From contig NZ_QJGZ01000041.1 of the NCBI RefSeq assembly GCF_003254585.1, forward strand, positions 1 through 64,000: a stretch of DNA of 64,000 bases, given 5' to 3'. The DNA is from Flavobacterium sharifuzzamanii. Lineage in GTDB: Bacteria > Bacteroidota > Bacteroidia > Flavobacteriales > Flavobacteriaceae. Position 1 is the first letter of the stretch. Every line of letters begins with the position of its first letter. Positions 59,220 to 64,000 of the stretch are shown here, in pieces. Made by a program: the position numbers and the translations under genes. The notes under the pieces are model-generated. The model made no database searches, was not told the origin of the DNA, and was given only the letters and a program-made list of their open reading frames with translations.

Positions 59220-62078
59220 TTATTTTTTAATTAGTGTTTGGTTAAATGATCCATCGACAGTATAAATTTTGGCGAGGTAAGTGCCAGGAATTAAACTGCT
59301 AGTATCAATGCTTTGAGAATTTCCAGAATTAATAACTAGATTTCCAGATATATTATAGATAAGTACTTTTTGTACTTTTTGTTCAGGATCTGATAAGTAT
59401 AAAGTGCTTGAAAGTGGATTTGGATATAAAATTATGCGTGATGACTCTGTAGTTTCTTTTGCAGTAGTTTCAGTTGCAACAGCCATTCTTAAAGTGCCTC
59501 CACCATAAACAGTGCTGATGTAGAATAAGTTAGCAACAGAACCTTTAGTTATAGTGTGAGAACCTGCAGCAATTGAAGCCGTTACAATACCTGCAGACGC
59601 TGTGTATGAAACGTTGTCTACTTTAATAGTTCCAGTGAAGCTTGAGTCAAATACTAAAGTTAAAGTAGATGCACTAGTTGTTGTATATGTTATTGATGTG
59701 CTTGATTCGATTTTTAGACGCTCAGTAAGTGTCAGTCCGTTGTAAGTTACAGAACCTGGAGTTGAATTCATATTTCCTGTAATTGAGTAGAATGTACTTG
59801 TTTTACCTGATGTAGTAAAATTATGTAATTCAGATCCGCCACCTGAACCTGTTGTAACTGTTATTGTTCCTGATGCAGATACTGGCGTTCCAGCTGTGCC
59901 TGAAGTTGTTACAGTATAAGAAACATTTGCTGTTGGAGTTCCGGTGATAGTTATGGTCTTTGCAGTTGTATTTTTTACAAAAGACAATCCAGAAGCAGGT
60001 AATCCCGTTACAGACGCATCTGTAGCATTTCCGCCCCAAGTAAATACAATCGAAGCAATAGCAGTTCCAGAAGAAACGGTTTGACTGTTATTGCCAGATG
60101 AAGTTAATGTTTGCGTTCCAGCTGGAGTTACTGTTACAGTTCCAGAACCAGTAGCTGGGGAACCACTAGTTCCAGAAGTTGCAATTGAGTACGAAACTGT
60201 TGCAGTTGGCGTACCTGAAATAGTGATAGTTTTTGCCGTTGCATTTTTTACAAAAGATAAGCCAGAAGCAGGTAATCCTGTTACAGTTGCATCAGTTGCA
60301 TCTCCGCCCCATGTAAATACTATTGAAGAAATTGCTGTTCCGCTAACAACTGTTTGATTGTTGTTTGAAGCAGAAGTTAAAGTTAAAGTTTGTGTTCCAG
60401 CAGGTGGATTCCCTTCTCCTTGTACAGCGACTAATGTTCCAGTATAATTTGTAAGAGCTGTTTTTAATGCTGTAATAACTAGAGAAGAAGTATCATCTGT
60501 AGCATTATTAAACGTCCATTTCAAATCTCCTCCAGAAACACGTCCTGCATATTGAGTCGTTTTTGTTTTTGCCGCTGCAGGAGTATCGATTGTTAAATTT
60601 TTTACATACAAATTTGCATCTGTATCGAAGTTGTTATAGACATTAGCACCAGATTTAGATTTTACAGAACTACTTACCACTTCTCCTCTTGTTGCTGCAA
60701 CATAAGCATCAAAATCGGTTGTAGAGCTTATTTTTCCAGAGATATTATACAACGGATTTGGATCATTGTAAGCTACGAAACGCATGTTGTTTGTTCCGTT
60801 AGAAGCATCAAAAGTATTATTGTAAGCTTTAATGCTTCCTCCAGCTTCGCCAGAAAAAGTTCCCATTGTCCCAGCATTATTCACTTGATTAGCTTCGTCC
60901 CAAATATCGGAACCTTGTAGAGAAGTTAGCATTGGATGTTTACTATTTCTATAATAATTTCCTTCTACAAAAAGTGAAGATCCCATAGTTGAACCAGCTC
61001 CATATTTAGAAACACCATCGTAATAATTGTTGTAAATATGAGCTGAGTAATAACGTACACGAGGATGACGAGAATCTGAGTGATCAAACCAATTGTGGTG
61101 ATAAGTAACATACAATCCAGAAGTTGTCCCTTCGCTTAAACCTAAAAGACTTGCTTTTCCATTATCCCAAAAGTGGTTGTAAGACATCGTAATGTAAGTC
61201 GAAGTTTTATTGTCTAACGCCCCGTCACCTTTTATCTGGTCGGCATCGCTTCCTGCATTTCCGTAGAACAAGTCGCAGTTGTGAACCCAAACGTGGTCAT
61301 TATCCTGTTGCATTCCTACGTTGTCGCCTGCAGTACTATCGCAGTTCATAAATCCAAGATTGCTCACTTCGATGTTTGAAGCAGATTTTAATCTAACTCC
61401 CCATCCATTTGCAACGGCATCGTCTCCAATACCTTCAATGGTAACATAACTAGAAGCATTGTTTGCATTCTCAATAACAACGTCACCACCTTCCATAACG
61501 GTCATGTCAGTGATATTCCCAATTAAACGGATTATAAACGGACGTGTATCTTTTCCTTTTTTAATCGCATAAAGAATATTTTGTAGGCCAATGCAAGGAT
61601 TTGCACTAGCTCCAGTAATATTCATTGAAATAGTGTTTTTAGTGTTTTGGGTAATGTAAAGAATCACAGCATTGTCTTTTGGAGTTCCATCTGCTTTGTA
61701 TCCTCCAGGAACACGGCCGCCATCAAAAGCAAATCCGTTTCTGTCTTGTGCGCTTACGGTTAGATTGCCAGTTGTAGCTCCAGTGCCTTCAACGCCATTT
61801 ACTACGGGTTTAACTTTTACCGTATACGTTCCGGCTTTAAGACCTGGAATATCAGCACGAAAATAAGATCCATAACTTCTAATAAGCTGGTCATCTATTT
61901 TCTGGTCTGTAAATCCGTTTCCTGTGTAATACACATTGTAGGTTTGGGCACCACTGACTGGCTGCCATTTTACAAAAGCAGATTCCAACCAGCCAGAAGC
62001 TTCATTAATTTGGATCGTTTGGGCCCATAATTGAACTGTCATAAGAAAGACAGCCACGAAAAGTAGGTTTTTCTTCAT
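59220..62078 (-). CDS. Secreted pectate lyase (PL1-like) with Ig-like repeats and T9SS sorting domain
   Basis: A 952-aa exported enzyme predicted to cleave polygalacturonate by beta-elimination. The signal peptide ends at LWAQ (~19). An FN3-like domain (~25-110) is followed by the PL1 beta-helix (~115-540). NCDLFYGNAGSDADQIKGDGA carries calcium-binding acids and DHSDSRHPRVRYYSAHIYNNYYDG holds the conserved arginines. Two ~85-residue Ig-like repeats come next (each with TAISSIVFTWGGDATDA- and GLPASGLSFVKN-type segments). A further jelly-roll stretch follows, then a T9SS sorting domain at the C-terminus (YPNPLSSTLYLSD...GTYLAKIYTVDGSFNQTLIKK). Upstream are four candidate operators. Confidence 0.9.
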   Translation of the reverse strand: MKKNLLFVAVFLMTVQLWAQTIQINEASGWLESAFVKWQPVSGAQTYNVYYTGNGFTDQKIDDQLIRSYGSYFRADIPGLKAGTYTVKVKPVVNGVEGTGATTGNLTVSAQDRNGFAFDGGRVPGGYKADGTPKDNAVILYITQNTKNTISMNITGASANPCIGLQNILYAIKKGKDTRPFIIRLIGNITDMTVMEGGDVVIENANNASSYVTIEGIGDDAVANGWGVRLKSASNIEVSNLGFMNCDSTAGDNVGMQQDNDHVWVHNCDLFYGNAGSDADQIKGDGALDNKTSTYITMSYNHFWDNGKASLLGLSEGTTSGLYVTYHHNWFDHSDSRHPRVRYYSAHIYNNYYDGVSKYGAGSTMGSSLFVEGNYYRNSKHPMLTSLQGSDIWDEANQVNNAGTMGTFSGEAGGSIKAYNNTFDASNGTNNMRFVAYNDPNPLYNISGKISSTTDFDAYVAATRGEVVSSSVKSKSGANVYNNFDTDANLYVKNLTIDTPAAAKTKTTQYAGRVSGGDLKWTFNNATDDTSSLVITALKTALTNYTGTLVAVQGEGNPPAGTQTLTLTSASNNNQTVVSGTAISSIVFTWGGDATDATVTGLPASGLSFVKNATAKTITISGTPTATVSYSIATSGTSGSPATGSGTVTVTPAGTQTLTSSGNNSQTVSSGTAIASIVFTWGGNATDASVTGLPASGLSFVKNTTAKTITITGTPTANVSYTVTTSGTAGTPVSASGTITVTTGSGGGSELHNFTTSGKTSTFYSITGNMNSTPGSVTYNGLTLTERLKIESSTSITYTTTSASTLTLVFDSSFTGTIKVDNVSYTASAGIVTASIAAGSHTITKGSVANLFYISTVYGGGTLRMAVATETTAKETTESSRIILYPNPLSSTLYLSDPEQKVQKVLIYNISGNLVINSGNSQSIDTSSLIPGTYLAKIYTVDGSFNQTLIKK

Positions 62079-62145
62079 AAGGTTTGTTTAAGATAGTTAA
62101 TAAATAAGTAAGTGGTTTTTTACTTACGATTCCAAGTGGTTTAAT

Positions 62146-62167
62146 TGTAATCGATTACACAAAATTA
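62146..62167 (-). promoter_or_regulatory. Pectate lyase promoter with perfect LacI-type operator
   Basis: TGTAATCGATTACA (62146-62159) is a perfect 14-base palindrome. Directly upstream of it on the minus strand lies TAATTTTG (62160-62167), a TAnnTTTG box, so the palindrome covers the expected start of transcription, 70-80 bases before the gene. A bound repressor would block initiation. Confidence 0.6.
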
Positions 62168-62247
62168 TATATTAATTTTTAATACGATAATTTTTTTACT
62201 AAAAAAAAGAGGATACTTGAAATATTTAGCTTTTAAAATAGTAAAAA

Positions 62248-62261
62248 TGTAATTAATTGCA
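62248..62261 (-). promoter_or_regulatory. Operator-like half-matched site 2
   Basis: TGTAATTAATTGCA matches the perfect site at 62146 at 11 of 14 positions and keeps the inverted TGTAAT/ATTnCA layout. It lies 19 bases from the next site. Confidence 0.4.
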
Positions 62262-62266
62262 TTAAT

Positions 62267-62280
62267 TGTAATTTATTGCA
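62267..62280 (-). promoter_or_regulatory. Operator-like half-matched site 3
   Basis: TGTAATTTATTGCA follows the same TGTAATnnATTnCA layout and starts 19 bases after site 2, about two helical turns. Confidence 0.4.
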
Positions 62281-62377
62281 TATTTCATATTGAGTACGGA
62301 AAGCCGTATTTTTCTCGCTTTTTTAAATTTTAAACGTTAAACAAAAAGAATAAAAAGGAGCTTTAATTTTTTTTTAT

Positions 62378-62391
62378 TACAATAAATTACA
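62378..62391 (-). promoter_or_regulatory. Operator-like half-matched site 4
   Basis: TACAATAAATTACA is the complement of the same layout (TGTAATTTATTGTA). It lies 230 bases from the palindrome, far enough for looping. The remaining part of the 478-base gap 62079-62556 is AT-rich and shows nothing else apart from the terminator. Confidence 0.35.
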
Positions 62392-62500
62392 TTTTAATTT
62401 TTGTAGGAAATTAATTGTTTTTGTGTTTTAAATAAGAGATTATTCTTAAAAGATTTAGTTAGAATATTGAATTGATTTTCAAAATTTAATCTAAAGCAAT

Positions 62501-62539
62501 AAAAAAAGCCCTTTTGATTTTACTCAAAAGGGCTTTCAA
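62501..62539 (-). terminator. Terminator of the BI-1 family gene
   Basis: Arms aaagcccttttga and tcaaaagggcttt with a long T run on the minus-strand side. Confidence 0.8.
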
Positions 62540-62556
62540 TTTATAATAAGGACAAA

Positions 62557-63327
62557 TTAGTCTTTGCTAGAAAGTTTTAATAAAAGTCTTAAGAATTCGA
62601 TATACAACCAAACCAATGTAATCATTAATCCCATTGCTCCATACCATTCCATAAATTTTGGCATTTTTTCTCTTTCACCTTTTTCAATTAAATCAAAATC
62701 TAAGAAAAGGTTAAGAGCTGCTATAATGATAACAAATACACTGATACCAATACTCATCATAGAATTTCCATAATGAACAGGTGTCCAGCTTGTAAACATT
62801 GATACAACCCAAGAAATTAAATAATAAGTAGCAATTGCCAATGTTGCAGCAACAACAACAGATTTAAATTGTTCTGTAACTTTAACGATTCTAAATTTGT
62901 ATAAACCAAGACAAACCAAGAAAGTAACAAGAGTTGCGCCAACTGCATTAATTACGATTCCAGGAAATTTTAATTCAAATATTGCAGAAATACCTCCTAT
63001 AAATAATCCTTCAAATAGAGCATAACCCGGTGCTAAGTAAGGGGATAGCTGTGGTTTGAATGAAGAAACTAATATTAAAATGAAACCAACAATTGCTCCT
63101 CCAATTGTAGGTAGCATAGGATTCATTCCATTAAAAGCCATCCACCATGTCACCATAGCAGCACCGCATAAAATAAGAAATAAGATAGCCGTTTTGTTGA
63201 TTGTTCCAGACACCGTCATTTCTTGATTGTAGTCAATAATCTGAGCTTGGTGCACCTCTGTTCTTGGTTCAGCATTTGATGAAAAACGCTTACTGTTTAA
63301 AAATGGATTTTTTGAATTAAAGTTCAT
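62557..63327 (-). CDS. Bax inhibitor-1/YccA family membrane protein
   Basis: A 256-aa integral membrane protein of the BI-1-like (TMBIM) family with seven predicted membrane segments after a ~50-residue cytoplasmic N-terminus. It has the central acidic motif region (FDLIEKGEREKMPKFMEWYGAMGLMITLVWLYIEFLRLL). Family members affect membrane protease activity or conduct calcium in a pH-dependent way. Conserved Asp and Glu residues in the last segments are kept. It has a consensus promoter and terminator and is monocistronic. Confidence 0.9.
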   Translation of the reverse strand: MNFNSKNPFLNSKRFSSNAEPRTEVHQAQIIDYNQEMTVSGTINKTAILFLILCGAAMVTWWMAFNGMNPMLPTIGGAIVGFILILVSSFKPQLSPYLAPGYALFEGLFIGGISAIFELKFPGIVINAVGATLVTFLVCLGLYKFRIVKVTEQFKSVVVAATLAIATYYLISWVVSMFTSWTPVHYGNSMMSIGISVFVIIIAALNLFLDFDLIEKGEREKMPKFMEWYGAMGLMITLVWLYIEFLRLLLKLSSKD

Positions 63328-63350
63328 ATTTTAATACATTTAATTGAACT

Positions 63351-63379
63351 CAAATATATGGAGATTTTTTGAAGTGCAA
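63351..63379 (-). promoter_or_regulatory. Promoter of the BI-1 family gene
   Basis: On the minus strand TTG (63377-63379), 18 bases, TATATTTG (63351-63358); a full consensus match 23 bases before the start. Confidence 0.7.
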
Positions 63380-63429
63380 TTGTTGGAAAGAATTTTTTAA
63401 CATGAATTTCTGTTCTTAATTAAGAGCAT

Positions 63430-63466
63430 AAAAAAAATCCATCAAATATCTTTTTTGATGGATTTT
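63430..63466 (-). terminator. Terminator after nuoN
   Basis: Arms atccatcaaa and tttgatggat with a T run on the minus-strand side, just past the nuoN stop. Confidence 0.75.
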
Positions 63467-63488
63467 GTATTTTAAGAGAAAGATTCTA

Positions 63489-64000
63489 TTATTTCAATAA
63501 ATCTAAAACCAATGAAGGAAATAAACCTAATGCAATATTTAAAACAATTGATACTACGGCTGTAGCATAAATAAGAAATGGTCTTCCTGTTCTTTCTTGG
63601 TTTGGTTCTTTAGAATACATCGCGATAATCAGTTTGAAATAATATCCAACACTAATAATAGAGTTGATTACTGCTACAATTACTAAACCAATATATCCTG
63701 CTTGAATCGTTTGATTGAATAAGAATAACTTAGCGAAGAATCCAGAGAAAATTGGAATTCCGGCCATTGATAATAATGAAGCTGTAAGAACAGCTGCCAA
63801 TAGTGGGTTTGTTTTTCCTAAACCGTGGAAGTTTGTAATGTCCTCGTTATCCTGGTCTCTGCAAACATATAAAATAACACTGAAAGCTGCGATTCCAGCC
63901 AATGCATAAGCAGTAGTGTAATATAATAAAACTCCAGCCGAAGCAGAAACAGTTAGTAATGTCATTAACATGAAACCTGCATGAGAGATTCCAGAGAAAG
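63489..64000 (-). CDS. nuoN: NADH-quinone oxidoreductase subunit N, C-terminal part (cut by window end)
   Basis: The 3' 512 bases of an antiporter-like membrane subunit of complex I, which pumps protons across the inner membrane. The frame is open to the window edge (FSGISHAGF upstream of the first ATG), so the start lies beyond 64000. FSGISHAGFMLMTLL matches the conserved SSIAHAGY-type motif. FHGLGKTNPLLAAVLTASLLSMAGIPIFSGFFAKLFLF matches the NuoN C-terminal signature, and NSIISVGYYFKLIIAMY follows. It is the final gene of what is presumably a nuo operon. Confidence 0.85.
   Translation of the reverse strand, partial: FSGISHAGFMLMTLLTVSASAGVLLYYTTAYALAGIAAFSVILYVCRDQDNEDITNFHGLGKTNPLLAAVLTASLLSMAGIPIFSGFFAKLFLFNQTIQAGYIGLVIVAVINSIISVGYYFKLIIAMYSKEPNQERTGRPFLIYATAVVSIVLNIALGLFPSLVLDLLK

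Noticed and set aside
1..64000. CRISPR array or prophage
   Set aside because: No regularly spaced identical repeats with unique spacers were seen, and no phage structural, integrase or transposase gene was recognised anywhere in the window.

Overview
The window looks like a chromosomal segment of a Flavobacterium-type bacterium (Bacteroidota). The sequence is AT-rich, and intergenic regions carry the Bacteroidota promoter pattern (TTG, about 18-20 bases, TAnnTTTG). Two large exported proteins end in type IX secretion (T9SS) C-terminal sorting domains. The gene set includes a SusC-like TonB receptor paired with a DUF5689 lipoprotein, DUF3078, DUF2480, DUF5683 and an SDR-type threonine dehydrogenase. 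Gaps between genes hold many long hairpin repeats typical of this group. I assigned functions from motifs read by eye; no database search was run.

Layout. 1-650: dispersed repeats, a terminator and two identical tRNA-Asn genes with their promoter. 649-6137: rseP protease, Old Yellow Enzyme, Gfo/Idh/MocA oxidoreductase and an MFS transporter. 6329-10502: TonB receptor and DUF5689 lipoprotein. 10595-15989: a compact same-strand module of LysM protein, DUF4280 (PAAR-like) protein, an 873-aa unknown protein and a lipoprotein. The module is bracketed by two copies of the last 20 codons plus stop of the DUF5689 gene, which suggests acquisition by insertion or gene replacement. 16194-18450: exported protein and hflX.

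18593-31470 is an iron-sulfur (SUF) cluster on the minus strand: sufA-like, sufB, sufC, four-helix-bundle gene, sufD, then sufS, lipoprotein, sufE, sufT-like, DUF2480 and DUF3078. It is split between sufD and sufS by about 4 kb of plus-strand genes: a serine hydrolase and a tightly overlapping three-gene operon (P-loop kinase-like, PIN-GNAT-PUA-like fusion, ASCH). That operon is the strongest candidate for an uncharacterised RNA- or nucleotide-directed system.

31802-49369: coiled-coil membrane protein, MBL hydrolase, a T9SS leucine-rich-repeat surface protein with an FN3 lipoprotein, S8 and M1 peptidases, a Crp/Fnr regulator with a PRISE-like reductase, threonine dehydrogenase, and a lipoprotein overlapping mfd. 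49612-56582: DUF5683 protein, a candidate small RNA, ACT-domain protein, YraN, S66 carboxypeptidase, EEP nuclease, 3-hydroxyanthranilate dioxygenase, a tail-to-tail HTH/ParE toxin-antitoxin pair and a class II cyclic-nucleotide phosphodiesterase. 56763-64000: ALDH7-type dehydrogenase, lipoprotein, a T9SS pectate lyase whose promoter carries a perfect LacI-like palindrome plus related sites, a BI-1 family membrane protein and the 3' part of nuoN.
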